A DNA stretch of 64,000 bases from Magnetospirillum sp. 64-120 (GTDB taxonomy: Bacteria; Pseudomonadota; Alphaproteobacteria; Rhodospirillales; Magnetospirillaceae): the NCBI GenBank assembly GCA_001898825.1, contig MKVK01000008.1:11008-75007 (forward strand), in the 5' to 3' direction. The notes beneath the pieces were generated by a model. That model was given only the letters and a program-made list of their open reading frames with translations. It did not search any database and was not told the origin of the DNA. Below, piece by piece: positions 26,257 to 35,833 of the stretch. The position numbers were made by a program, and so were the translations under genes. Every line of letters starts with the position of its first letter. The stretch's first letter is position 1.

Positions 26257-26922
26257 TTAGACCGTCTTGGCGTCGAACAGACACAGATCGCGGATACAGC
26301 AACGCTCGCATTCCGGCTTGCGCGCCTTGCACACGTAGCGGCCGTGCAGGATCAGGAAATGATGGGCGTCGCGGCCCCAGCGGGCCGGCGTGATCTTCAG
26401 CAGCCCTTCCTCGACCTCCAGCACCGTCTTGCCTGGCGCCAGGCCGGTACGGTTGCCCAAGCGGAAGCAATGGGTGTCGACAGCGATGGTGGGATGGCCG
26501 AAGGCGATGTTCAGCACCACGTTGGCGGTCTTGCGCCCGACGCCGGGAAGTGCCTCCAACGCGGCACGGTCGTCGGGGACCTGACCATTATGTTGGGCCA
26601 GCAAAATGCGCGAAAGCGCGATCACGTTCTTGGCCTTGGTCTTGTAAAGGCCGATGGTGCGGATGGCCTGGGCCAGCTTTTCCTCGCCCAATTCCACCAT
26701 GGTGGCCGGATCGCGCACGGTGGCGAACAACGGCCCCGTCGCCTTGTTGACCCCGGCATCGGTGGCCTGGGCCGACAGCACCACCGCCACCAGAAGCGTA
26801 TAGGCGTTGACGTATTCCAGGTCGCTTTTCGGATTGGGCCGTTCGGCGGCGATGCGGGCGTAAAGCTGGTCGGCCTGGGCGGCGGTCAGGGTTCTCGGCT
26901 TCTTGGTCTTGCGGGTGGTCAT
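26257..26922 (-). CDS. nth: endonuclease III
   Basis: A 221-residue base-excision-repair glycosylase/AP lyase for oxidised pyrimidines. It has a helix-hairpin-helix GVGRKTANVV with catalytic Lys131, catalytic Asp149 in VDTH, and the 4Fe-4S ligands Cys198-x6-Cys205-x2-Cys208-x5-Cys214. It lies four bases downstream of the DUF1848 gene and is probably co-transcribed. Confidence 0.96.
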   Translation of the reverse strand: MTTRKTKKPRTLTAAQADQLYARIAAERPNPKSDLEYVNAYTLLVAVVLSAQATDAGVNKATGPLFATVRDPATMVELGEEKLAQAIRTIGLYKTKAKNVIALSRILLAQHNGQVPDDRAALEALPGVGRKTANVVLNIAFGHPTIAVDTHCFRLGNRTGLAPGKTVLEVEEGLLKITPARWGRDAHHFLILHGRYVCKARKPECERCCIRDLCLFDAKTV

Positions 26923-26926
26923 CGGC

Positions 26927-27838
26927 CTATACCAACAATGTCTCGATTTCGGGGCGCCGTGCCGGCGGGAACAGATATTCGTCCGCCGGATCATGCATGG
27001 CATGGCGGCGTTTCGCCAGGGTGCGGCTGCCTACCGCATAGCAATAGGCGCAGCCATGGGGACAGGTGTCATAGGTGCCGATGTCGCGGCTTTCGTGGCA
27101 GCGGCAATCGGGACGGTTGCCCTTGACCTTGGCGGTGATGGAACGCGGCTGCCCCCAGTGGCGGGCCACGTCCTCCAACCGTCTGGCATCGACGCAAGCG
27201 GCCAAGGGCAGTCCCACATCCTGGCTGCAGGCGGTGAGTTTGATGCCGGCTTCCGCCGCCAAGGTCTTCAGATGCAGGGCCAGCCGGCGCTTTTCCGGCC
27301 AATCCGGGTCAGACCAGACGAAATCCTCGGCCCGGGCGGCGGCATCCATGTTGCGGGCGGTCTTCTTGTAGATGGTGGCGAAGGACACCACGCATTCGTC
27401 GACGATGCCGGCCAGGGATTGGGCCAGACGGCCGAAATTATCCAGATGGAAGGATGCCGGGGTCAGGCTGGAGAACACCACCGGGTCATAGCGCCAGACC
27501 ACCGATGCCGGGCCATAAACGGCCGACAGACGCCCGATTTCCGCCACTGCCCTTTTCGTTTCCACAACAGAGCGATCCAGTGCCCGGGGATAGCCCAGTA
27601 CCGTGTGGCTGACCACGAAGGGAATGCCGGCGTCGCGCACCATGGCCAAGGCGTCGGCGAAGGGGGTGGCGTTCCTGGTCCAGAACACGAAACCGTCCAC
27701 AGTGTCCCGCAGCGGCACCACAGAATCCGCCCCGCCATAGGGGTTGACCACGCGGGCAAAACCGGCACGAAAGCGGTTTTCGAACCACTTGGCGTAAAAA
27801 GCGGGGATATCGGTGCGATAACTGGCCGAGATGATCAT
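26927..27838 (-). CDS. DUF1848 Fe-S protein
   Basis: A 303-residue protein starting IISASYRTDIPAFYAKWF, the DUF1848 N-terminal signature. The C-terminal region has CRCHESRDIGTYDTCPHGCAYCYA; the C-x3-C-x2-C spacing resembles a radical SAM cluster site, but placed at the C-terminal end. Function of the family is not known. Its pairing with nth suggests, without proving, a DNA-repair link. It is divergent from dnaK. Confidence 0.85.
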   Translation of the reverse strand: MIISASYRTDIPAFYAKWFENRFRAGFARVVNPYGGADSVVPLRDTVDGFVFWTRNATPFADALAMVRDAGIPFVVSHTVLGYPRALDRSVVETKRAVAEIGRLSAVYGPASVVWRYDPVVFSSLTPASFHLDNFGRLAQSLAGIVDECVVSFATIYKKTARNMDAAARAEDFVWSDPDWPEKRRLALHLKTLAAEAGIKLTACSQDVGLPLAACVDARRLEDVARHWGQPRSITAKVKGNRPDCRCHESRDIGTYDTCPHGCAYCYAVGSRTLAKRRHAMHDPADEYLFPPARRPEIETLLV

Positions 27839-27848
27839 GATTGCCGTG

Positions 27849-27876
27849 TTGCGGTCTGCCAACTCCACCCTATATA
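27849..27876 (+). promoter_or_regulatory. candidate dnaK promoter
   Basis: TTGCGG (27849-27854) and TATATA (27871-27876) with a 16-base spacer lie 111 bases before dnaK. The same region also fits the looser alphaproteobacterial RpoH pattern, TTG then 18 bases then CTATAT. No CIRCE palindrome is seen. Assignment between sigma factors needs mapping. Confidence 0.4.
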
Positions 27877-27987
27877 ACCCGGCGTAAGGCGTGTGTGTGC
27901 GCCTTCCGGATTATCCAAGGGGGTTCCGGCGGTTGCCGCCCTGATTATAAGGGACCACCGGAACCGGCCAATACGAATGAGGACGAC

Positions 27988-29901
<1,914 letters not shown>

Positions 29902-29917
29902 GTCCTGACGTCAAAGC

Positions 29918-29946
29918 GGCCCGCCCCCTAAAAGGGCGGGCCTTTT
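29918..29946 (+). terminator. terminator or attenuator between dnaK and dnaJ
   Basis: GGCCCGCCC (29918-29926) and GGGCGGGCC (29934-29942) form a nine-base-pair stem, followed by TTTTG. It sits inside the likely dnaKJ unit and would reduce dnaJ relative to dnaK by partial termination or by protecting the dnaK transcript. Confidence 0.8.
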
Positions 29947-29973
29947 GCTCCATCAGTGAAAAACGGCACCGTT

Positions 29974-31119
29974 ATGAGCAAGCGCGACTATTACGAGGTC
30001 TTGGGCGCCGAAAAGGGCGCCTCGGCCGACGAGCTGAAGAAGGCCTATCGCAAGCTGGCCATGCAGTACCATCCCGACCGTAACCCGGATAACCCCGACG
30101 CGGCCGAGAAGTTCAAGGAACTGAACGAGGCCTATGACGTCCTGAAGGACGAGCAGAAGCGCGCCGCCTATGACCGCTTCGGCCACGCCGCCTTTGATGG
30201 CGGCATGGGTGGCGGCGGCGGCCGGGGCGGTTTCGATTTCGGTGGTGGCGGCGGCGGATTTTCCGATCTGTTCGAGGAAATGTTCGGCGATTTCATGGGC
30301 GGTGGCCGGCGTGGCCAGGCCAGCGGGCGCGGCTCGGACCTGCGCTTCAACATGGATATCAGCCTGGAAGATTCCTTCACCGGCAAGACCACCACCATCA
30401 CCATCCCGTCTTCGGCGCCGTGCGATTCGTGCAACGGCACCGGTGGCAAGGACGGGTCGCAGCCCACAACCTGCGGCACCTGTCACGGTCACGGCAAGGT
30501 CCGGGCCCAGCAGGGGTTCTTCACCATCGAACGCACCTGCCCGACCTGCCAGGGTATGGGCAAGGTGATCAAGGACCCGTGCCGGGTGTGTGGCGGCCAG
30601 GGCAAGGTGCGCAAGGACAAGACCCTGTCGGTGACCATCCCGGCCGGTGTCGAGGACGGCACCCGCATCCGTCTGGCCGGCGAGGGCGAGGCCGGCATGC
30701 GCGGCGCGCCGCCCGGCGATCTTTACATCTTCCTGACGGTCAAGCCGCACCGCTTGTTCCAGCGCGACGGCGCCAACATCTATTGCCGAGTGCCCATCCC
30801 CATGACCATCGCCGCCTTGGGCGGCTCGGTGGACGTGCCGACCATCGAAGGCACCATGACCAAGGTCACCATTCCGGCGGGCACCCAATCGGGCAACCAG
30901 TTCCGCCTGAAGTCCAAGGGCATGAGCGTACTGCGCAGCCCGGCACGCGGCGACATGTTCATCCAGGCCATGGTGGAAACCCCGGTCAACCTGACCGACC
31001 GCCAGAAAGAGCTGTTGAAGGAATTCGACGAAGCCGGTGACAAGGACGCCAGACATAACCCTGAATCCGAAGGATTTTTCGCCAAGGTGAAGGAATTGTG
31101 GAAGGATTTGACCGAGTAG
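29974..31119 (+). CDS. dnaJ: chaperone co-factor DnaJ (Hsp40)
   Basis: A 381-residue class A J protein: J domain with HPD at 33-35, Gly/Phe-rich linker, four zinc repeats ([32 protein letters not shown]) and the substrate-binding C-terminal domains. It delivers clients to DnaK. The ATG at 29974 matches the conserved start [11 protein letters not shown]; an upstream in-frame ATG exists at 29956. Confidence 0.96.
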   Translation: MSKRDYYEVLGAEKGASADELKKAYRKLAMQYHPDRNPDNPDAAEKFKELNEAYDVLKDEQKRAAYDRFGHAAFDGGMGGGGGRGGFDFGGGGGGFSDLFEEMFGDFMGGGRRGQASGRGSDLRFNMDISLEDSFTGKTTTITIPSSAPCDSCNGTGGKDGSQPTTCGTCHGHGKVRAQQGFFTIERTCPTCQGMGKVIKDPCRVCGGQGKVRKDKTLSVTIPAGVEDGTRIRLAGEGEAGMRGAPPGDLYIFLTVKPHRLFQRDGANIYCRVPIPMTIAALGGSVDVPTIEGTMTKVTIPAGTQSGNQFRLKSKGMSVLRSPARGDMFIQAMVETPVNLTDRQKELLKEFDEAGDKDARHNPESEGFFAKVKELWKDLTE

Positions 31120-31203
31120 GCAGGAGAAAATTTGCTGCATGACACGGTGGGGTTCGCTACTTTTGGTGCGCTATCCTGTTGAACGGTCAGACACGAGGTC
31201 TTT

Positions 31204-32064
31204 ATGGAAAAAGGGGTTATATCGGAGCTAAAAAGGACGTTCGAGCGCGCTGCACATGAGGCGAGCGGGGTCGAATACTGGATGGCGCGAGAACTCCAGG
31301 TACTTCTCGATTATGGCAAGTGGGACAACTTTATAGTTGTAATCGAGAAGGCCAAAGCCGCGTGTGAGGGTTCAGGACAACCTGTTGAGAACCATTTTGC
31401 CGACGTCGGGAAAATGGTCCAACTGGGCTCAGGCAGTGAACGTGAAATTAGAGATTTCATGCTCACTCGATATGCGTGTTACCTGATCGCTCAAAATGGT
31501 GATCCACGCAAAGAATCCATCGCGTTTGCGCAGACCTATTTTGCTCTCCAGACCAGAAAACAAGAGGTTCTGGAAGAGCGAATCCAATTAATGGAGCGCC
31601 TCGAGGCTCGTCAAAAGCTAACGTCAACAGAGACAGAACTCTCAAAAAATTTGTTTGAACGCGGCGTTGACAACCAAGGGTTTGCGCGCATTCGAAGCCA
31701 GGGAGATCAAGCCCTTTTTGGCGGAAACAACACGGGAGGAATGAAGCGGAAGCTCGGAGTTCCTTCGAATCGTCCCTTGGCGGATTTTCTTCCCACGATC
31801 ACGATTAAAGCGAAAGATCTCGCAACTGAAATTACAAATTTTAACGTCAAAAAAGATGACTTGCACGGGGAAACAAATATAACACGCGAGCATGTCAAAA
31901 ATAATAGAGATATCAGAACTCTTTTAGCAAAGAGTAATATTATTCCAGAAGACCTTCCACCGGAAGAGGATATTAAAAAACTTGAGCGCAGGGTAAAGGC
32001 TTCGGAGAGAAAGTTGATAGATAGCACGAAATCTCTTGAAAAGATTGATGATACAGATAGCTAG
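31204..32064 (+). CDS. dinD: DinD-like DNA-damage-inducible protein, acquired
   Basis: A 286-residue protein with the DinD/BRO-N-like pattern: SGVEYWMARELQVLLDYGKWDNF at the start (split here in my reading as EYWMARELQVLLDYGKW), then ENHFADVGKMVQLGSG, DFMLTRYACYLIAQNGDP, and SIAFAQTYFALQTRKQE. E. coli DinD inhibits RecA filament function and is LexA-regulated. The gene is far more AT-rich than its neighbours, most of all after 31840, and uses A/T-ending codons, signs of recent transfer. No convincing LexA box (GTTC-N7-GTTC or CTGT-N8-ACAG) is seen upstream. It splits dnaJ from dapB. Confidence 0.88.
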   Translation: MEKGVISELKRTFERAAHEASGVEYWMARELQVLLDYGKWDNFIVVIEKAKAACEGSGQPVENHFADVGKMVQLGSGSEREIRDFMLTRYACYLIAQNGDPRKESIAFAQTYFALQTRKQEVLEERIQLMERLEARQKLTSTETELSKNLFERGVDNQGFARIRSQGDQALFGGNNTGGMKRKLGVPSNRPLADFLPTITIKAKDLATEITNFNVKKDDLHGETNITREHVKNNRDIRTLLAKSNIIPEDLPPEEDIKKLERRVKASERKLIDSTKSLEKIDDTDS

Positions 32065-32103
32065 CCGTATCTAAATTTTTCAGAACTGGCTAATGTCGTG
32101 CTC

Positions 32104-32133
32104 TTGAACCCCCACGGGTCATGCGCATATCAT
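32104..32133 (+). promoter_or_regulatory. candidate ccdAB promoter
   Basis: TTGAAC (32104-32109), an 18-base spacer and TATCAT (32128-32133) fit a sigma-70 promoter. The spacer and -10 lie within the inverted repeat at 32112-32150, so a bound repressor would block RNA polymerase. Confidence 0.55.
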
Positions 32134-32150
32134 CTGCGCATGACCCGTGG
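32112..32150. promoter_or_regulatory. 16-bp perfect inverted repeat, likely CcdA/CcdAB operator
   Basis: The arm CCACGGGTCATGCGCA (32112-32127) is repeated in perfect inversion at 32135-32150, separated by seven bases. It overlaps the predicted promoter and ends 10 bases before the ccdA ATG. Ribbon-helix-helix antitoxins such as CcdA bind palindromes at their own promoters, which makes autoregulation the simplest explanation. As RNA it would form a strong hairpin. Confidence 0.65.
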
Positions 32151-32160
32151 AGTGCTGTCC

Positions 32161-32391
32161 ATGAACGCGGCAACCAAAAAATCCTGCAATGTCAGCATCA
32201 ATGCCGAGCTGCTGACCCAGGCCAAGGCCTTGGGCATCAATCTGTCGCAGACCCTGGAAGCCCAGTTGGAAAAGCTGGTGCGCGAGGCCCGCGCCAAGCA
32301 ATGGGCCGAGGAAAACCGCGAAGCCATCGAAAGCCAGAACCGCTGGATCGAGAAACACGGTCTGCTTTCCGATCATTACCGGTTCTTCTGA
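32161..32391 (+). CDS. ccdA: type II antitoxin CcdA
   Basis: A 76-residue protein. The N-terminal half is a ribbon-helix-helix DNA-binding domain (KKSCNVSINAELLTQAKALGINLS); the C-terminal half is the toxin-neutralising tail with NREAIESQNRWIEKHGLLSD, a clear CcdA feature. The ATG at 32161 follows GGAG by eight bases; an ATG at 32140 lies inside the inverted repeat and is less likely. Its TGA stop overlaps the ccdB ATG by one base. Confidence 0.92.
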   Translation: MNAATKKSCNVSINAELLTQAKALGINLSQTLEAQLEKLVREARAKQWAEENREAIESQNRWIEKHGLLSDHYRFF

Positions 32392-32702
32392 TGGCCCAGT
32401 TCGATGTTTACGCCAATCCGGTCAAGGACATGGAAGGCGGCGCCCCCTTCGTGGTGGACGTGCAATCCGAGCAATTGGCCGGTCTGCCCACCCGCATGAT
32501 CGTGCCTTTGGCCACCCTGGATGACTTCCAACCGCTGCGCCATCTCAACCCGCTGATCGAGATCGATGGACAGCGACTGGCCCTGATGATCCAGTTCATG
32601 GCCGCTGTGCCGCGTCATATACTGGACCACCCCGTCACCAATCTTGCCAATCGGCGGAACGACATCGTCGCCGCCCTGGACTTCCTGTTCACCGGCATCT
32701 GA
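32391..32702 (+). CDS. ccdB: type II toxin CcdB (gyrase poison family)
   Basis: A 103-residue CcdB: AQFDVYANP at the start, VVDVQSEQLAGLPTRMIVPL and the C-terminal ILDHPVTNLANRRNDIVAALDFLFTGI. F-plasmid CcdB poisons DNA gyrase, and its last three residues Trp-Gly-Ile matter for this. Here they are Thr-Gly-Ile, so gyrase poisoning may differ. It is translationally coupled to ccdA. Chromosomal CcdAB pairs often stabilise islets. Confidence 0.92.
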   Translation: MAQFDVYANPVKDMEGGAPFVVDVQSEQLAGLPTRMIVPLATLDDFQPLRHLNPLIEIDGQRLALMIQFMAAVPRHILDHPVTNLANRRNDIVAALDFLFTGI

Positions 32703-32719
32703 ACCTTGGAGAAACACAC

Positions 32720-33517
32720 ATGAAGATCGGTATCGTCGGCTGCGCCGGCCGCATGGGACGGATGTTGATGAACGCCGTGATGGATGCCGAAGGCTGCCAG
32801 CTTTCCGGCGGCACCGAACGCCCCGGCTCGTCCCTGGTCGGCGTCGATGTCGGTGAATTGCTGGGGCGTGGCGCGGTTCAGGCTTTTGTCGGCGAAAACC
32901 CGTCGGCGCTGTTCGCCGCCTCTGACGCGGTGATCGACTTCACCGCGCCCGCCGCCACCCTGTCGCATGCCGCCTTGGCCGCCGAGATGGGCAAGATCCT
33001 GGTCATCGGCACCACCGGGCTGTCCAAGGATGACGAGGCCAAACTGGCCGAAGCTGCCCAGAAGACCACCATCGTCTACGCCCCCAATTTCAGCGTTGGC
33101 GTCAATTTGCTGATGGCGCTGACCGAAAAGGCCGCCGCCATCATGGGTGACGATTACGACATCGAGATTGTCGAGATGCATCACCACCACAAGGTGGATT
33201 CGCCGTCGGGCACCGCTTTGGGCCTGGGCCGTTCGGCGGCCAAGGGTCGCGGCGTCGCCCTGGAGGAGGTGTGGCGCAAGACCCGCGACGGCATCGTCGG
33301 CGCCAGGCCCAAGGGCGAGATCGGTTTCGCCACCCTGCGCGGCGGCGACGTGGTCGGCGACCACACGGTGATGTTCGCCGCCGATGGCGAGCGGGTGGAA
33401 CTCAGCCACAAGGCGTCGTCTCGCGCCGTCTTCGCCAAGGGGGCGGTGCGCGCTGCCCTGTGGGCCAAGGACAAGGGGCCGGGTCTTTATTCCATGCGCG
33501 ACGTTTTGGGTCTTTAA
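32720..33517 (+). CDS. dapB: 4-hydroxy-tetrahydrodipicolinate reductase
   Basis: A 265-residue enzyme of lysine/diaminopimelate synthesis. It has the nucleotide-binding KIGIVGCAGRMGRMLM, the catalytic EMHHHHKVDSPSGTA and the C-terminal HKASSRAVFAKGAVRAA. It provides precursors for peptidoglycan and lysine. The start follows TTGGAGA. In related genomes dapB usually follows dnaJ closely; here dinD-ccdAB lie between. Confidence 0.96.
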   Translation: MKIGIVGCAGRMGRMLMNAVMDAEGCQLSGGTERPGSSLVGVDVGELLGRGAVQAFVGENPSALFAASDAVIDFTAPAATLSHAALAAEMGKILVIGTTGLSKDDEAKLAEAAQKTTIVYAPNFSVGVNLLMALTEKAAAIMGDDYDIEIVEMHHHHKVDSPSGTALGLGRSAAKGRGVALEEVWRKTRDGIVGARPKGEIGFATLRGGDVVGDHTVMFAADGERVELSHKASSRAVFAKGAVRAALWAKDKGPGLYSMRDVLGL

Positions 33518-33604
33518 GCCCCCCGACAGGGCAATGTCGGGTTGGTGTCGTGGCGCCGACCCGGCTGTTTCGCCAGATTTCCCCGCAAAGGTGGAGACCG
33601 ACAG

Positions 33605-34015
33605 GTGGCGGACAACATGGGCAGCCAAATCCGCGCGTTACGCTTGGAACGCGCTTGGTCGCAGGAACAGCTGGCGGAAATCGCCGGCCTCAGCGTGCGC
33701 ACCATCCAACGCCTTGAACAAGGTCAGCCGGCATCGCTGGAAACCACCAAGGCGCTGGCGGCCAGCTTTGATGTCCCCGCCTCGCGCTTCCAACCGGACA
33801 AAAGCGAGGGAGAACCCGCCATGAGCACCGCTGATATCGCCACCGCCAATCCGTGGAGCGGCTTCAAACACCATCTGGCCGTCTTTGTCGTGGTCAATGG
33901 TGGCTTGGCCGCTTTGAACCTGTTGAACCAACCCAGCCATCTGTGGTTCGTCTATCCGCTGGCCGGCTGGGGCCTGGCCTTGGTTGTTAAGGCCATTCGT
34001 CTCAAAACCGGCTGA
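33605..34015 (+). CDS. XRE-family regulator fused to a two-helix membrane domain
   Basis: A 136-residue protein. Residues about 5-60 are an XRE helix-turn-helix (IRALRLERAWSQEQLAEIAGLSVRTIQRLEQG). After a short linker comes a domain with two predicted membrane helices (FKHHLAVFVVVNGGLAALN; HLWFVYPLAGWGLALVVKAI), the '2TM' type. It would be a membrane-tethered transcription factor. The GTG at 33605 follows GGAG by eight bases; ATG 33617 is an alternative. Its 3' end overlaps the convergent gene by 14 bases. Confidence 0.82.
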   Translation: MADNMGSQIRALRLERAWSQEQLAEIAGLSVRTIQRLEQGQPASLETTKALAASFDVPASRFQPDKSEGEPAMSTADIATANPWSGFKHHLAVFVVVNGGLAALNLLNQPSHLWFVYPLAGWGLALVVKAIRLKTG

Positions 34016-35174
34016 TCTTCCATACGGTCCGCCCGGCATCGTCGGCCACATACAGCGACCCGTCAGGGGCGGCGGCAATGCCCACCGGCCGGCCCCACAC
34101 CGCGTGCGGGCCGGTCATGAAGCCGGTGGCGAAGGCTTCGTAATGGCCGACCGGCTTGCCGTCCTTGAAGGGAACGCGGGCCACCATATAGCCGATGGGT
34201 TCCGACCGGTTCCACGACCCGTGCAGGCCGACAAAGGCATCGCCACCGGAAAAGGCCAGCCCCAAAGGCGCCGAATGCGCCCGGAACAGCAGATCGGGGA
34301 GGCGGGCAGCCGCCACCTTGTCCGGCGCCTTGGCCGCCAAACCAGGCTGAGGATTGGCTCCCAGATAGGCATAAGGCCAGCCGTAAAAGCCGCCCGGTAC
34401 CACCTTCGTCAGGTAATCGGGCACCAATTCGTCACCCAGGCCGTCGCGTTCGTTGACCACGGTCCACAGGTCAGTGCTGCCGGGACGGAACGCCAGCCCC
34501 ACCGGATTGCGCAGGCCGCTGGCGAAGCTGTGCCCACCGCTGCCATCGCCGGCAAACACCCGGATGGTGGCGCGGGGTTCGGCTTCTTCTTCCACATTAC
34601 GACGTGACCCGATGCCCACATAAAAGCGTGAACCGTCGGGATCCAGGGCCAAGCTACGCGTACTATGACCACGATCATCTCCCAGGGCGCCATCCGGGGT
34701 GACTTGGCGGCGGTTCGTCACCTTGTCCTGACCGGCCAGCCACGCAAGCGCCCACACCGCCTTGGTGTCGGCCACCCAGATTTCACCATCGCGTTCAGCC
34801 AACCCGAAGGGTTCGTCGAAACCGCTGGCCAGGGTCGTGCGTTTGTCCGCCACGCCGTCACCATCGTCGTCCACCAGCCGGGTCAATTTGTCGAAACGTT
34901 GTTCCGCCACCAGGACCGAGCCATCCGACAGCACCAGCAGGTTGCGCGGATGGTCCAAGCCCTCGGCGAACAAGCGGGCGGTCCAGCCGGCAGGCACCCG
35001 CAGACCGGCCCCCGCTGGGCGGGGAACCACATCGGCCGGATTGGCTGAAGACGGTGTGGCATAGGGCGCCGGCAGGTCATCCAGACGCACTTGGAAACGG
35101 CTGCCCGGGGCGGGGTCGGCGGCGAAAGCAGCCAGCGGAACCAGGGACAGCAACACGGTGGCAAGTTTGCGCAT
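34002..35174 (-). CDS. exported PQQ-type sugar/sorbosone dehydrogenase-like protein
   Basis: A 390-residue protein with a signal peptide (ending AAFAAD) and a six-bladed beta-propeller. Typical motifs are LDHPRNLLVLSDGSVLVAE, GFDEPFGLAERDG, HSTRSLALDPDG, GLRNPVGLAFRPGS, GGFYGWPYAYLG and FVGLHGSWNRS. These match soluble PQQ-dependent aldose/sorbosone dehydrogenases. The substrate is unknown and no PQQ synthesis genes are in this window. AAGGA precedes the ATG. Confidence 0.85.
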   Translation of the reverse strand: MRKLATVLLSLVPLAAFAADPAPGSRFQVRLDDLPAPYATPSSANPADVVPRPAGAGLRVPAGWTARLFAEGLDHPRNLLVLSDGSVLVAEQRFDKLTRLVDDDGDGVADKRTTLASGFDEPFGLAERDGEIWVADTKAVWALAWLAGQDKVTNRRQVTPDGALGDDRGHSTRSLALDPDGSRFYVGIGSRRNVEEEAEPRATIRVFAGDGSGGHSFASGLRNPVGLAFRPGSTDLWTVVNERDGLGDELVPDYLTKVVPGGFYGWPYAYLGANPQPGLAAKAPDKVAAARLPDLLFRAHSAPLGLAFSGGDAFVGLHGSWNRSEPIGYMVARVPFKDGKPVGHYEAFATGFMTGPHAVWGRPVGIAAAPDGSLYVADDAGRTVWKISRF

Positions 35175-35191
35175 GGCGTTTCCTTCAACGA

Positions 35192-35219
35192 AAAGGCCCG
35201 CTGTTTCCAGCGGGCCTTG
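35192..35219 (-). terminator. intrinsic terminator of hrcA-grpE
   Basis: AAGGCCCGCTG and CAGCGGGCCTT form an eleven-base-pair stem around a four-base loop; read on the minus strand it is followed by TTCGTT. It lies four bases past the grpE stop and just before the dehydrogenase start. Confidence 0.9.
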
Positions 35220-35223
35220 ATCA

Positions 35224-35814
35224 TCATGCGTTGGTGTCGACCTGTTCGCCGGGCGGCGTCTTGGGGCCGCCCTTGGACACGCCGACCAAGGCCGGGCGCA
35301 GCAGGCGTTCGTGCAGGACATAGCCCTGCTGCATGACCATCACCACCGTGCCTTCCGGCTGGCTGGCATCTTCCATTTCCATCATCGCCTGATGCAGGTT
35401 GGGGTCGAAGCGGCTTCCCATGGCCTGGATCAGCTTGATGCCATAGCGTTCCATGGTGGTCAGCAATTCGCGCTCGGTCATTTCCACACCCACGGTCAGG
35501 GTGTTGGCGATATCGTTGCCTTCTCGCGCCGTGGCCGGCACCGCGTCCAAAGCGCGACGCAGGTTGTCGGCGACGCCAAGGACGTCCTTGGCGAAATTGG
35601 ACACCGCGAACTTGGCCCGGTCCTCGGCCTGCTGTTCCAGGCGGCGCCGCACGTTCTCGGTGTCGGCGCGGGCGTAAAGAACCTCGCTTTTCAGCTTGGC
35701 CACTTCCGCTTCAAGCTCGGCGATGCGGGCCTCGGGGCTGATTTCCTCGGCCGGGGCCGGGGCGTCCGGGGCGGGCGTTTCCGCGCCTTGTTCGGGGGTC
35801 TGTTCCTCGCTCAT
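35224..35814 (-). CDS. grpE: nucleotide exchange factor GrpE
   Basis: A 196-residue protein: an acidic, Pro/Glu-rich N-terminus, a long coiled coil (about 28-90; LEAEVAKLKSEVLYARADTE) and a beta domain with the family pattern GSRFDPNLHQAMMEM and GYVLHERLLRPALVGVSKG. It releases ADP from DnaK. It lies 19 bases after hrcA and is followed by a terminator. Confidence 0.96.
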   Translation of the reverse strand: MSEEQTPEQGAETPAPDAPAPAEEISPEARIAELEAEVAKLKSEVLYARADTENVRRRLEQQAEDRAKFAVSNFAKDVLGVADNLRRALDAVPATAREGNDIANTLTVGVEMTERELLTTMERYGIKLIQAMGSRFDPNLHQAMMEMEDASQPEGTVVMVMQQGYVLHERLLRPALVGVSKGGPKTPPGEQVDTNA

Positions 35815-35833
35815 GCCTTTGTTTCCTTAAGAA

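Noticed and set aside
31120-31203. Possible LexA box upstream of dinD (CTGT followed by TGAACGGT and CAGA; GTTC near 31153)
   Set aside because: Neither the alphaproteobacterial GTTC-N7-GTTC nor the enteric CTGT-N8-ACAG pattern is met, so the similarity is not enough to claim SOS control.
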